Position numbers and translations under genes: made by a program. Shown here piece after piece: positions 22,205 to 35,500 of a stretch of DNA of 64,000 nucleotides (position 1 is its first letter; the number at the start of each line of letters is the position of its first letter). This DNA comes from Carallia brachiata (Eukaryota; Streptophyta; Magnoliopsida; Malpighiales; Rhizophoraceae). A model generated the notes under the pieces. It was not told the DNA's origin. It did not search any database and saw only the letters and a program-made list of their open reading frames with translations. The DNA is taken from NCBI GenBank assembly GCA_021464245.1, contig JADCRB010000002.1, positions 1,031,058 to 1,095,057 on the forward strand. The letters run 5' to 3'.

Positions 22205-23569
22205 ACATACCAGGAAAGAAAGAGAGAGAAAGAGAAAGAATTGGATTTGGCCTTATTTGTCATGGGAGAGAAAAGAAAAACTCAATCCGATCAAATACAA
22301 TTTTGACGTCCGCAAGAAACACCCTCTCGCCTCTTTCTTCTCCCTAAACTTTCTCTCTCTAAGGCGACTTTCTCTCTCTAACTTCCCTCACATTATTCTC
22401 TCTAAATACAGCAGGGAAGCCACACAGCCCATATTATACTGAGGGAGACAGCAGAATAATAAAAAAGAGAGTTACTTGAAAACACAAAGACTTGATTTGT
22501 AAGAACTCAGCATACCCAAAAACCTAGACTTGAGTTTGAATATCCTTTGAACTCTCAAATAAAGTGGCCTTCTATTGAATAAAGTCTTGTTTTTTGATGA
22601 TTATAGAAGATTTGTTGAGACTTTTGTCTATGGTTGATATAAAGGAAATCTTTTGTGGTCTCACTGTTTCCTCTCACCACTGTTGAATTTTTACTGTGGT
22701 AAGTTATCTCTTTGAAATCTTTTTTCTCTCTTCTGCATATTTCGTTGGTTTCTTTTTGGGTTTGTAGCTCAGACCCTTTTTAGCTTTCCTCATTTGCTTC
22801 AAAACCCATTACTTAATTTTTTTCATTTTCGCTTTTTGTTGCTGTTTGTTATTAGTTGGGTTTGCTTTCATGAGCAGTTTCAGTAAAGTTTTAGTTTTGC
22901 GGCTTTTTTGAAGGCCTTTTTTTGTTCCTTGATTCTAAGATTTGAATTTTAGTTTGCAGCTAAGTGGATAAGCTTTGTTCTTTGATAGATTTTTGTTTAA
23001 TTTTGATTTAAATTTTTATGGGGTTTATGAGTTTTGTGATATGATATGGGTCGTTATTTCTTAAATTTTGGCATTTGATTCAATTAATCTTTTTGGGGTG
23101 ATTTTGACAATATTGTACTTTATCTCGTGAGTATGTGTGGCCCTTTTTTCCCTGCTTCCTCTGTTGAAAACTTGATTTTTGAATTTTGTAGCTTTACATA
23201 AATTTGATCTTAAGTGGATCTGACGCTTCTTGCAGGCATTCAGCTCAAAGATTGTTGAGAGTGTGATGAACCAGAGCTGCCCTAGAATGTTCAAACTCGA
23301 AGCTTGTTCATTGATTTTTATTTACTTTGGCGTGTGGCTGGTGTTTGGTGGAACGCAAAACCGTACTTTTGAGTACAAATCTTACTTTCTTTCAGCGCAG
23401 AATAAGGACAGAGAAGTTCAGGAACCCGGAGTTGAGATGCTAACTACTACCGATTGTATGCGTGCTTTATCTTGCCTTGTTCTGTAACTTTAGGCTTAGA
23501 TTCTATTCATGTTGTTTTAGGTAGTTGTAATACAGCAAAGAGAGTGAAGATTTTTTTATACTTGAGAAG
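22205..23569 (+). promoter_or_regulatory. Promoter and intron-containing 5' leader of SEUSS
   Basis: A GA-rich tract (22213-22240) and CT-rich Y-patch sequence ('tttctctctctaa' at 22330-22405) fit the core promoter and leader of a plant gene. Leader exons inferred from splice signals end at 22698 (donor gtaagt), run 23236-23455 (acceptor ttgcag, donor gtatgc), and resume at 23521 (acceptor gttttag) 49 bases before the ATG. Several upstream ATGs exist in the leader exons. The transcription start is not determined. Confidence 0.5.
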
Positions 23570-26500
23570 ATGGTACCCTCGGGGCCACCTACTCCAATTG
23601 GTGGTACCCAGTCTATTTCGCCTTCGCTATTGAGGTCGAATTCAGGGATGTTAGGAGCACAAGGGGGTACTCTGCCTTCACAAACTGCATTTCCTTCTCT
23701 AGTGTCCCCTCGTACTCAGTTTAATAATATGAACATACTTGGAAATGGGCCCAGCGCTTCCTCTTTCCTTAATCAGTCTTTTGGAAATGGGGTTCCGAAT
23801 CCGGGGCTTCCTGGTCCTGGAAGTTCCCAGCGTGGAACTATTGATACTGGTGCTGAGTCTGATCCTTTGTCTAGTGTGAATAATGGAATAAGTTTCAATG
23901 CTCCTTCCTCCACATTTGCACCTTCAAACTTGGTGAATCCTGGCCCAGCCGGTCAAGTTCAGGGACAGCAGTTTTCAAACACTTCTGGCAACCAGATGTT
24001 GTCAGATCAACAGCACTCACAGCAGCTTGAACCTCAAGGTTTCCAGCATGGTCAGCAAACAGTGCAACAGTTCTCTGCTCCTCACAACACGCTGCAGGTG
24101 ACACAGCAACAGCAATTTCTACCAATTCGAGGAGGATTGGGTGGCGTTGGCCGGTCAAGTTGGAGCCACAGTTAACTAATGATCAACATGGAGCACAACG
24201 CCAACATCAGCTGCAGTCATTACGAAATATTGGTGCTGTCAAATTAGAAGCGCAACACCTTCAGACTATGAGAAGTCTGCCACCAGTGAAATTGGAACCC
24301 CAACAGCCGGATCAGTCATTGTTTCTGCATCAGCAGCAACAGCAACAACAGCAGCAGCAGCAGCAACAGCATCAGCAGTTCCTTAACATGTCGAGGCAGC
24401 CTTCTCAGGCTGCCGCTGCGCAGATTAATCTCCTTCATCAGCAAAGATTGCTACAGCTACAACAGCAACAACTCCTGAAAGCGATACCGCAGCAAAGGTC
24501 TCAATTGCCGCAGCAATTACAGCAACAGAATTTGCCATTGCGATCTCCTGTGAAGGCGTTATATGAACCTGGAATGTGTGCTCGTCGTCTTACACATTAC
24601 ATGTATCAGCAACAACACAGACCTGAAGTAAGATTTCCTGTGATGAAAAACTTTTCCTGACTTGGTTTTGTCTGTTTCGACTAATATTGTGCCTAATTTC
24701 ATGTAGGACAACAACATTGAATTTTGGAGAAAATTCGTTGCCGAATATTTTGCTCCCCATGCAAAAAAGAAGTGGTGTGTTTCAATGTATGGGAGTGGCC
24801 GACAAACATCAGTTTTCCCTCAGGTCTGCTGCTGTGGAAAACTCGCACTTGCAATTGCTTGTATATTGTAAATGATATTGATTTCTTATGGATTGATTCT
24901 TAGGTAAATAAGCTAAGAAAGTTGTTTTGGGGATATCTGTATCGCTTGTATCATTCAATAGTGTAAACAGTCAGTATTTAGGTAAATGTAGTGTTTATAT
25001 GATTTAATTTCTTGTTAGTGTCATCTGGGATTGAGAAATCTTAGTTTTGAAATTTGCAGGATCTATGGCACTGTGAAATTTGCAATCTCAAGCCAGGTCG
25101 TGGTTTTGGTATGTTATTACTTGTCCATGTTTATATATTCACTGCATGTTCTTGTCATCTGCACGTATGACTGTTGGCAGATTGACAGGTGTATCTTATG
25201 CTTTGAATTTTCTCTCCGTTTATTAATCCTGTCTTACACAATCTGTATTTTTAGAGGCAACATATGAGGTTCTTCCCAGGCTTTTCAAAATCAAGTATGA
25301 AAGTGGTACCTTGGAAGAACTTCTTTACGTTGACATGCCACGCGAGTATCCGAATTCTTCTGGTCAAATTGTCCTGGACTATGCAAAAGCAATTCAGGAA
25401 AGTGTCTTTGAGCAACTCCGAGTTGTTCGCGATGGTCAGCTTCGGATAGTCTTTTCTCCTGATCTGAAGGTTGTTTATCTGAGAAATTTACTTTAGATTT
25501 TACAAAATTGTGAATTCTTTTGTTCTTATCAACTGAAGTTGAACTGCCTTTTGTTTTTCCATTGTCTTGCTAGATATGTTCTTGGGAGTTTTGTGCTCAG
25601 CGTCATGAGGAGCTTATCCCTAGGAGATTGTTGATACCCCAGGTTCCTACCAGAGTAGTTTTATCCTTGTACATCCATTCAATTGGATAAATGGCATTTG
25701 TTGTTTGTAAATACATCTCAGCAGGTCAATTTAGGGATATAGCAATGTAGCATTTATACTTTCACGTCAGTTCACATGATCAATTCACTGTTATCTCACT
25801 GATCATACAAATCAGACAAGTATGTTTTGAATTTGCTAAAGAGGAAATGACTATTCGATTAAATAAATTGCTACTAGCCACTCTTACGTGCTCTTTTTTT
25901 TTTTAAAAAAAAAAAGAACTCGCATACGCGTCTGTATGTATGTCTAATATTGATCACTAAATTGTATGTGGAATATGTAGTGGCGGCTTATGTTTAGATG
26001 TAAGATAGACATATGGTTATTTTAGTTTCCATTGGCTCTGAAGCACCTGTTGAGGTTCACTTCAGTGCTGAACGAACATTGATTCCATGATATTGTAGAT
26101 GAGAGTTGGGCTACCAGTCCTGTTAATGATTTTGTGCTTACTTACCTTTTGGAGTTTAATTGCATTGTTGCAGGTCAGTCAACTTGGTGCTGCAGCCCAA
26201 AAGTATCAGGCTGCTACTCAAAATGCATCGTCGAATTTGTCTGTTCCAGAACTGCAAAATAACTGTAACACGTGAGTAGTAATTGTTATTTCATATTATT
26301 TTTCAAGGTAAGCTTTTGCATGGTTGATATATATATTTTTTTTCAAGAAGATCGGAAGATAGCAGCTTGATGATTTTCTTGGCATAATTTGTTTGACTTA
26401 TTTGCGATGTTTTGTAGAATGTCTGTTTTAGTGAGATACGAAAGGGCTAAAATATATAGGTGACTACTTAAGGACTAATTTCAATTTCACACACTTTAGT

Positions 26501-28499
26501 TCCTGAGTTTTATTTCAGCAAATGCTTTAGTTCATGAGTTTTATTTCCAACAAACACTTTCCATCCATTGGATACTGTTTCTTTTTCGTAATTCAAAATT
26601 AAAAAAAAAATGTAAATGTCACAGAAAAAAGCAATTCCTGAATACAACCCTACTGAAATGGGCAATTAATTTTTGGACTGCCTGCCTAGTGCCTGGCTAT
26701 TTCTGTTAATTATTATCAAGTTTTCACTTCTGCAGGTTTGTCGCATCAGCTCGGCAACTGGCAAAGGCCCTGGAAGTGCCCTTGGTGAACGACTTAGGAT
26801 ATACAAAGAGATATGTGCGGTGCCTTCAGGTTATGCTCTTGTTTCTTTTATTGTTGACCGTGACTTCCAGGCCGACTATTTGATGTTTGTGTTTCAGGTG
26901 GTATTTTGTAACAGCAGTTTTTGAATTCAGTTTTCTGGAATTCTAGTTTGGAAACCTCTTTAGTTCCGAACTATTGGCTTATGCCAATAAGCGTTACAAA
27001 TAAGCAATATGGTGTTTTCTTTTCAGAATAGTAACATATATCCCTGGATTTGTTCATTGTCTGACTGATCTCTCTCGCGCTCTCTGTCTATCTCCTATGT
27101 TATATTTTTGCAGATATCTGAAGTTGTTAACAGTATGAAAGACTTGATTGATTATAGTCGTGAAACAGGAACTGGGCCTATGGGTAAGTTTAATAAGATT
27201 TCAGTGTGCCTATTCTTCAATGCTATTTCATTTAATAAGTATTTAAAGGTCCAATGAAAGAAATGGTTACCATAAAAGTGTAAAATCCTTCTATATTCAT
27301 GGCAATCATTTTTTAATGGTATACAATGTGATTATGATAGTAGCATATACTCGCTAATTATCAACAATTGATCTCCTCTCTGTAGTTAATGCCATTGTAT
27401 TGCTCATTTAGATACCCGAGTTTGTCAACCGCTTGAGTCTGGTTTGATATAATATAGCATAGATGTATAATATTCTTATATTTCTGTTTCCTTTTAAAAG
27501 CTTGTTTTTCAGGGATATGTAGCTTATGCATTTGTTTATTTTTCAGAGAGTTTGGCAAAGTTCCCTCGGAGAACAGTTGCTTCATCTGGGTTCCATAGTC
27601 GAGCACAACAACCTGAAGAACAGCAGCAGCAACGGCAAACAATGCCTCAGAATTCAAGCAGTGACCAGAGCTCTGTGCAGGCCACAGTGATGCAGATTGC
27701 TGCTAGCAATGGTGTGCCTAGTGTAAGTAATTCTCTCAATACTGCACCTGCGTCTACCTCTACTAGCGCCATTGTGGGGCTGCTCCACCAGAATTCTATG
27801 AACTCAAGACAACAAAATTCTATGAATAATGCAAGCAGTGCTTACGGAGGGAATTCTGTTCAGATTCCTTCTGCTTCCTCTAGTACTATCCCACAGGCAC
27901 AGTCTAATCATTCCCCATTCCAATCACCAACACAATCATCATCTAATAATCCCCCGCAAACATCTCATGGTGCCTTAGCAGCTGCCAATCATATCAATTC
28001 GACAAATTCACCTGCAAGTATTACGTTGCAACAGACAACTCTTTCTAGTGAGACTGATCATGTTGATTCCCAAAGCTCTGTCCAAAAGATCATACATGAA
28101 ATGATGTTGTCCAACCAGCTCCATGGTACAAGTGGATTGGCTGGAGTTGGTCCTTTGGGGAATGATGTGAAAAGCATAAGCGGAATTATGCCGGTGGGTA
28201 ATAACACTGTTCTGAGTGGGGGAAATGGCCTGATGGGGAATGGGACGGCAAATTCTGGAATGGGTGGTAGTGCTGGATTTGGCGCTATGGGTGGTGGACT
28301 TGGTCAGTCTGCAATGGTTAATGGCATTAGAGCTGCAATGGGTAACAACCCCGTCATAAACGGACGCGTGGGTATCCCCTCAATGGTTCGAGAGCAAAGT
28401 ATGAATCACCAACAAGATTTGGGGAGCCAGCTGCTCAGTGGCCAGGGAGCAGTAAATGGATTTAATAATCTACAGTTTGATTGGAAACCGTCCCCGTGA
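23570..28499 (+). CDS. SEU: SEUSS transcriptional adaptor, with a 1-bp frameshift in the first coding exon
   Basis: SEUSS is a nuclear, Q-rich adaptor with an LDB1-like dimerisation domain. It links LEUNIG-type corepressors to MADS and other transcription factors in flower and organ development. Coding exons by splice signals: 23570-24627, 24707-24823, 25060-25108, 25255-25469, 25574-25642, 26174-26271, 26736-26829, 27114-27183, 27547-28499. The start (MVPSGPPTPIGG) and end match the family. Domain order is an N-terminal Q/S-rich region, repeated VKLEPQ-type motifs, a polyQ run at about 24331-24375, the conserved core from YEPGMCARRLTHYMYQQQH through RLLIPQVSQLG and the RETGTGP segment, and a Q/S/N/G-rich tail. 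Length would be about 907 residues, close to Arabidopsis SEU. At about 24150 one C appears missing (ggccggtc where the frame needs ggcccggtc), so the literal frame stops at 24174 and all later exons lie out of frame. Everything downstream is conserved, so this is a recent mutation, an allele or a sequencing error. Confidence 0.93.
24331..24375 (+). repeat. CAG/CAA polyglutamine repeat in SEUSS
   Basis: About 13 consecutive Gln codons, mixed CAG and CAA, interrupted by one CAT (His). Polyglutamine at this place is usual for SEUSS proteins and often varies in length. Confidence 0.9.
26494..26556 (+). repeat. 31-bp tandem duplication in a SEUSS intron
   Basis: 'ctttagttcctgagttttat' at 26494 recurs with one change 31 bp later at 26525. 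The flanking 'aagggctaaaatatatagg' is typical of small AT-rich transposon insertions, so this intron (26272-26735) may have been enlarged by a MITE. Confidence 0.6.
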
Positions 28500-29451
28500 A
28501 GTTGCTGAATGATAGAAGTTGTAGTTTCGGCTGTTGATTGTAGCTGCTTGTGCAGCATGCGTGGGAGGGCTGAGTCTCCTATAGCCCAATCAAGTTGGCT
28601 TTGTACCATGAAAATAGTTTTAGTGTTCCTCCCCACGTCGAACCAATCTGAGAGGAAAAGTGAAACATAGAGGATAGCTTCTTTTTTTTTTTTTTTTTTT
28701 TTAGTCCTATCAATGAAATGTTAAAAGTCCCCTTGAGTTGCTTCATTTCTGCTTTATTTTCTTTGTCATTTACTAGCCTATTCTGCCATATCTCTTCGTG
28801 AAGATGGATAGCGTTTGTGCATCTTCCTGTGATACGGCTGTACTGCTGTAGATACGTTAATGGCTTACTTTGAAGCAGCGTTAAGGCCATTGTTAGTTGC
28901 ATTTTTGTACGGACTTATGAAGAAGTCAATGGAGATTTGAACATTAAGCCGAGAGAGCTGTCAATGGTTATGCGGGTAAATATTATTAATTAAATTTACA
29001 TGGCCAAAAAAAAAGGGTGGGCTACTGAGATTTTGGATTTTGTGGCCAAATGAGGACTGCTCGCAACTAATTATTTAATAGTTTGTCCGATCATGTTTAA
29101 GCCAGTGATGAAGTTGCCATGTCGACTCTTTACTAAGTCCACAGTCAGGCGTTGGTCGCAAATGCATGATGCACATGTTCCAATTCAAATGAGTTTTGAT
29201 GTTCCAATAATGGATAGACAACAAACTCACGGGTTGAATTCAAATAATCAATTGAGGTGCTGGGAGAGAAAGGTGCACAGTAACAACTGCATATATATAC
29301 ATGAAAATTTGATTTGATATTAGAATTATTTTGAAATGGGCTTCACTGGTAACGTAAGAAGGAATACGAGGGAGATACGTAATCCATTTAATAATTTCCA
29401 TCGGCGTGCTCCTTCTTGCATTGCGGAGAAACTTTATTCTTCTCAAATTGT
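28500..29451. other. Convergent 3' ends of SEUSS and thioredoxin
   Basis: This 950-bp space should contain the SEUSS 3' UTR, including a T21 run at 28682-28702, and the thioredoxin 3' UTR on the other strand. Short open frames here carry no motif. Confidence 0.5.
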
Positions 29452-30103
29452 TCAAGCATCTACATATTTTTTCTCTATGGCATCAGACAGGGTAGTCTTG
29501 GGCACTGCCCCAATGACACTTTGTTTCCTCTCTCCTTTTTTTAAGAAGAGCACAGTTGGTATGCTCCTTATTCCATACTTGTTGGCGATGCTGGGGGACT
29601 AGTCGGTGTTAACCTTGTAGCAGGCAATCTTTCCTGCATATTCTTTGGCCAGTTCCGCGAGTACAGGGGCTATTATCCGACATGGCCCGCACCAAGGTGC
29701 CCAGAACTCCACCAGCACAGGGGTATCACTAGATATGACAAGCTTTTCCCAGCTTGAATCTGTCACCTTTTGCACTGCATATACATATTCCAAGCTTTAT
29801 AAAGCTACAAGCAACAAGAAGAGTGGAAAAAGAAAAAAGACTGGAACTTTTGACAAAACCTTGATCTAAAGCTTCCCCAGCTTTGCAAACAATGCGGGAA
29901 CTTTGGTTTTTGCTTTTGGAAGAACGAACAAACAATGATGGGGAAGAAGAAGACAATGGCATGTTGGATATGTTAAATGCTTTGTTTCTTTTTGTTGGCA
30001 AATGAAGTGTGTCCACGGATGCAATTGGATGACAAGGTTGTGCAACAGTAGCTCTACTGGTACTAGTGACTGTGCTCACTTGAAAACAACTCTTCATAGA
30101 CAT
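29452..30103 (-). CDS. Chloroplast m-type thioredoxin with premature TAG
   Basis: Disulfide reductase of the chloroplast stroma, normally reduced by ferredoxin-thioredoxin reductase. Two exons: 30103-29860 (81 codons plus 1 base, donor gttttg) and 29774-29452 (acceptor atgcag). Residues 1 to about 70 are Ser/Thr/Lys-rich and look like a transit peptide, ending near SRIVCKAG. The mature part has VTDSSWEKL, the active site WCGPC (Cys110, Cys113) after FWAP, and NTD at 137-139. Codon 140 is TAG (29601-29599). The same frame then continues with the family's C-terminal half: [12 protein letters not shown] (cis-Pro154), VLFLKKGER and [17 protein letters not shown], to a TGA at 29454-29452. The full length would be 188 residues, normal for m-type; the truncated product lacks the cis-proline and the last strands and helix, so it should not fold as an active thioredoxin. 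A GAG-to-TAG change is the simplest origin. An m3-like assignment is possible. Confidence 0.88.
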
Positions 30104-32340
30104 TTGCCTCCCTTTCCCTGATTTTCTTGTCTCTCTGTGGATGGTTATATCTATATTTTACACTTTCACAGTCAATGGAGGTCCAAAAGCATGATGAGTA
30201 CAAGAATGTGGGGATGGAGTTTCAAAGGTTTCTTCTTGGGTCAACCTTTCTATTTGTGTGTCTGGTTTTTTGACCATCTTATATTGTGATGATTTGGGCG
30301 GACCAATATTGGGAAGTGGATATGGTAACCACTAACCAGATTGTGAGGTGCTAGAAATGATGGAATTCATGTGGATGAGTTTTTATGGAGCAGAGCTGTC
30401 TATCGCAAAAGTCCAAACAATCAAAGGCAGAGCCAAACGACAAGAATCCCACATTCCCATATTTCGGGAACCTTTCCCTGTTGACTGACATGGTATTTGG
30501 TAAAGAATCTTGTTATGTAAATATAGGAAAAAATATACGCCAGACATAGATTAATTATTTTGTATAATTAAAAAATTAGTATTTGTAATAGATAATTAAT
30601 GAAAAATACATTTAAATTTACTACGAATATTAATTATCTTGTTATATAAAATAATCGATTGATTACTATACATTTGTCTTGTATTTATTTTTTCATGCAT
30701 TCATGTATATTTTCCGCTTGGAAAAAGGAAAAAATAGAGAGAAGGAGGGAAAGGTAGACAAACAAAGGGTTAATATTTGTACTTGAAAAATATTTTTAGT
30801 AGACAGGAAAAGAAGAGAGAAAAACATTAATTTTTATTCTTGGTCCACCAACTCAAAAAATTGAGAAAAAATTGTTCATTATCCTAACACTTTTAATAAG
30901 TGACTTTATTGCCCATATTGTATACTTGTACTATTTACATTTTGGAGTATAAAATTAACATTTTACTTTTACTCAAATAAAAAGTTTTTAATTTTCTTCT
31001 CTGCCATTACCTTTCTTAAAAAGAAAATAAGATGAAAAATTTTCTTTACTTTTAATTTTCTTCTCTCTCATTTTCTTTATCCTATTTTCTCTTCCCTTAA
31101 CATTTTTTTTTTTTTTTAACATGGAAGGTGAATTCTCACCCGTCACAAGAAGGGACACTCGAGGACAGGTGATTTCACCAGTCTTCCCTTACTTTCTTAT
31201 CCAAATACAAAGTTAAGGTCCAGGTAGAACTTGAGAAATTGATTGCATAAATGGGTATGGGTCATTGGACTTGCTTGATGTTCCGATGGGGCTGAAGAAT
31301 ACCAAAACATGAATCCATGACTTGGGTCCAATAAGGCCTAAGAATGGTTCTCCTTGGACTAGGCTGAAAGTCGAAGAACCATGGCCTGAACCCACTCAAT
31401 GTGCGCAAGGGTGGGTCAGCGCCCGACTGACCCGGCAATTTTATAGACCAAAATATGTGTTATTCTTATTGTACTTGGGTGATGTTTTATTGACGTCTTC
31501 GTCTTTAATGATAATTCAGAGCTTAATTATGTGAATACACAATAAAAAATACGTAAAAGATATACAGTCAATTTAATAATATTTAATAATATATTTATTT
31601 AATTTTTAAATTTAATATAACTTTATAATTCAATTATGCATATCATTACTTATTCACCGCGTGTACTATTCTTTATTGCCATAAAAAAAAAAAAAACTTC
31701 TCAATTATTTAGTGGTTAAAAACTCAGCATTTAATACTTCTGATTTTCTCCAACGGATTCTTGACTTTTTTTTTTTTTTAAAGATCCAAACCCCTACTCT
31801 TTAGCGTACGAATTACTATCTCTTCTTGGATTCCCCTCCGGATAATGATTCCTAATTCTTTGGGGATATCCTAATGAGAGAGAAATTCAAAGACAGTCTC
31901 CAACGGATTTCTTTCTTTTTTTTTTTTTTAAAAAAATTGAAATCCTGCTCGGAATAGGGATTCCTAAGTTTACTTGGAAATGGAATACCCCTCGGACAAT
32001 GATTTCTAACACTTTTGGGATATTTTTTTATTAAAATAAAATGAAAAGTTCGTAATAGTATCTTATAATCTTATTAAAAAATAAATTTTTTACTCATAAA
32101 ATAACTTCTGATCTGTTTAAATAGTAATAATATAACTTAATATTATAAAAAAATAAATATTTTTAATTCTATTAAATATTCTAATAATTTTTAAATTTAA
32201 AATTTTTAGCCTAATACGTTTGACGTTTACCATTTTGATATATCTTAAAAAGTCCTAGATTTACCCCAGACATGGATTAAAAAAACGGAGCCCACGACCC
32301 AGCCAAGCCCAACCCGAATTAGAAATCTTATAAATCTTTG
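30104..32340. promoter_or_regulatory. Divergent intergenic region between thioredoxin and the nuclease gene
   Basis: The two genes are transcribed away from each other, so both promoters should lie here. A weak MITE-like palindrome (about 30530-30700) and purine/pyrimidine tracts fill the middle. Near 32285-32330 the words 'gagcccacgacccagcc' and 'aagcccaacccg' resemble site II/TCP-type promoter motifs just upstream of the nuclease leader. No other gene is seen. Confidence 0.4.
30530..30700. mobile_element. Possible MITE-like palindrome (family member 3)
   Basis: The arms 'gattaattattttgtataa' and the complement of 'ttatataaaataatcgattg' pair loosely around an AT-rich centre, as in the elements at 4735 and 15585. 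Low complexity makes this weak. Confidence 0.3.
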
Positions 32341-32419
32341 GTCTCCCTGTGTGTTACTTGGCGTTCTCTTTTCCGCCTGACTGCCTGCGAATTCCCTCTT
32401 CCAAGTCTCCCTGTGTACT

Positions 32420-32464
32420 ATTTTTACCGTTTCGTCTCTTTCTCTCTCTGTCTCTCTCTCAGTT
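32420..32464 (+). repeat. CT-rich tract in the leader of the nuclease gene
   Basis: 'tctctttctctctctgtctc' and neighbouring CT repeats lie about 45-85 bp before the start codon, as is common in plant 5' leaders (Y patch). Confidence 0.75.
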
Positions 32465-32505
32465 TGCTGTGTGTGGGGTTTTTGTTGTATTGAGACAAAA
32501 GAAAA

Positions 32506-35500
32506 ATGGAATCTTCCACACAGGAAGGCGAAGATTTAGCTTCAAAGGAAGAGAATTCGACCAAAAGTCTTGAAAAAGGCAACGATTTCTACGACATCTA
32601 TGGCCCTCAGGTAGTAGATAGATTCTCTCTCTCTCTCCCCCTATTTATGTATGTATGTATGTTTGGATGGGTGGATGTATATTTGTACATATATGGATAT
32701 ACGCGGCGGCTCTTTGACTAGATGTTTCAGTGATTGGCTTATTAAAGATAGTTGCTTTTTTTTTTTTTTAATGTGCGGTTTTCAAATTCAACATCTGGGT
32801 ATTGATTATTACTTGAATGTTTAATGTTTGTTGGTGTCAAGATAATAGATTGATTTAACTGAAGTTAAAGTTGGTTTTTTTTTTTTAAGCCACCTGGGGA
32901 AGTGTTCGAATGTGCAGGATTCTTAGGGATTTGGGTTTCTGAATTGGTTTGGCTACTTCAAGAGTTTAAGTAGTTTTTCTGGTTGTTCTTTGGCTGTTTT
33001 TTAATGGGCATTCTTGAAAATGTAACGCTAACTCTAAATCTAAGCCAAATAGCATGTGCTGCTTTCTTCTGGAGACTTATTACTTAATGGAATTTGAACC
33101 CTAACCAATAAGTATGTAAAAAAGTTTGTTCGAAAAGTGCCATATTTGCAGATTTCTCTTATCACGTGAAGAACTAGTCGGCCTCTCGATAAATCTCATG
33201 ATGGCCACCAATGAGATGTGTTTTTGAGATTTTTTACTTACTATACAGTTCATAACTTTGCAGGCAAAAGCAGAAATTATTTTCAAGACCCCCGAATCTG
33301 ATTCAACTTTAAACCTGCAAGTAGGTTCCTTGTTTGATACATTGTTTAAATTTTGGAAAAAAATAGAAACATCAAATGGGGTTTTTCTTTTGAAGCAGGA
33401 TGTTCAGGGGCTTGTAACCTGGGTTCTTGCTGAAGGATTGATGCCATCATGGATATTTGTGAAGGTAAAATAAAATATACTACTTTGCTCCATCTTTCTG
33501 AGCTTTTATGCTTTTGCGAAAATACTGTTTCTGGAAGAAACCAAAACTGGGGCTTATTTTGGATGGGGAGCTTATTAGGTGCATTGTTGTCTCAGATTTC
33601 TTTTTGGAAAAAAAAAAAAAAAAATCTCTTTTAGCCTTGTGGGATGAAATCCTTGTGTTATATCTTCGGGGGCTAGGTATAATTCAGGGAAAAGTTTGAA
33701 GATTTGTTCCAATGTTCTTGTCAGATATTAACTAAGAGAACTTTCAGATAACAGCCATTATACTTCCACATCATAAATTTTTTGAGTTTGATGCTTTCCT
33801 TGCTTTTTCATAACCTGTCTCAAAGGAAAGTGGATTGCGAAGCTCAACTAAATAGACTTAACTTCTTAAAAAATACTTTCATTCTAAGCATATGAAATAA
33901 TGTTTTCTTTTTGCAGAACAAGCCTCTGATACCAAAAGTGGTTATGCTCTACATGCCTGGTCTGGATGCAGCTGTATACCTATCTCAGTCTAAGCTACTT
34001 ACTAGCTTAAAAGAGTGTTGTGGTAATCCAAGGGCTCTTCTAGCTCTTAGGTTGGTAATAGCTCTGATTTTTTCTGTCATTTTATAATTTGGTGTTTTAA
34101 CACATTTCCACAGAGTCTGATGGCTTTTGTTATGTGTTCTATGCTAGCTGTGTATCAGATGGAATGCAGACAATAGATGCTCTATTAACTTGCAGGATGA
34201 AAAGAAAGAGAAATGACATTGATTCTGCTATAAAGAATTCTGTCCATGGGTCAGAAGAAGGTTTGTGACTGTTTCAGAATATTAACTTGATTTTATTGCA
34301 CACTTCGATATTGAGCTCCTCTTCAATTAGTTGTTCTACAGGGTAAAAAGAAAACTTTCAATAAAGGTGTGAGTAACAAAAAAAAAAAAGCAAGCCAGAA
34401 GTATTCTCAAAATAAGCCTTTGTTTCAATTTGTGTGTTACCATCATTTTCCCTTGAATGAGTACAATATGGTTTGAACTTGGCTTGAGCGAATAATCTAT
34501 ATGAGCTGCTGTCATGCTTGTGAATAATGTTATATTTGAATTTCATGCTACTATTCTGGTCTGGCTGGCATTCTTCCAATGTAACATGGTTATCTTATTT
34601 GTGAGAATGCCTACTGACTTTATGGGACATGATCCAGATAAAAGTGTGATGTTGGGGATTATGATGGTTGACAACTTATGAAATCCTTCTGCTCACTGGC
34701 AGACAAATTGGTCTTCATCGTCTGGAAATTCTGTTTCTTTAATTTCTGGAGAAAAATCTCAACTCATTTTTTAGCACTGAAAATGTATTTTTACCTTGGA
34801 GCATTTAATTCTGTGAGTACAATTCTCCTTTAGATAAAGCTATTTTTAGCTATTATTATACTGCATAGAATCTGGTTACTTTTTGGGGCTGATACTTGGG
34901 CTTCTTTGAAGAATATCTTGTGGAGTTAAAAGTCTTGGCTTGGCAGCTTGGTTCTCGTGGTTTTTCTATTGCATACTTGCCCTGTTTTGTGGCTCTTGAA
35001 TGTTTATAACTCTTAAACCTTGCAAAGGATCCAATCTTTTATGAACTCTCAGTGGTCTTCAATAATAAAAGTCTGTTGGTGGTGTGCATATAAATGAATT
35101 GTGATCGTTTCAGTGGTTAATGAACGATCTCTTTCCGAGGTCCTGTTATAATTTTGGTGATATTAACAAAACTGTGTCATCTCCGTGCAGAAGGGAAAAG
35201 CCCTGACACTGGAAATTTGTTATCAGAGGACCTCATGAAGAATCTACCTTTCCCACTTACATATTACACGCTTACAGCCAAACAACTGGAAGACAACGGA
35301 TACTGTATCAATCAATCAGGTGACATAATTTCTTATGCCATTGCTTTGTTTTTTATATCTCGTATTTGCTTATGAACTTATTGCCAGTTGCTTATTGGTG
35401 TATTGTAGGTTTCCTTTCCACTCTTCCTGCACCTTCCGGTTCTCCTTTATATGACATACTGGCACTTGACTGTGAAATGGTAAGCTAAAAAAAACTATTG

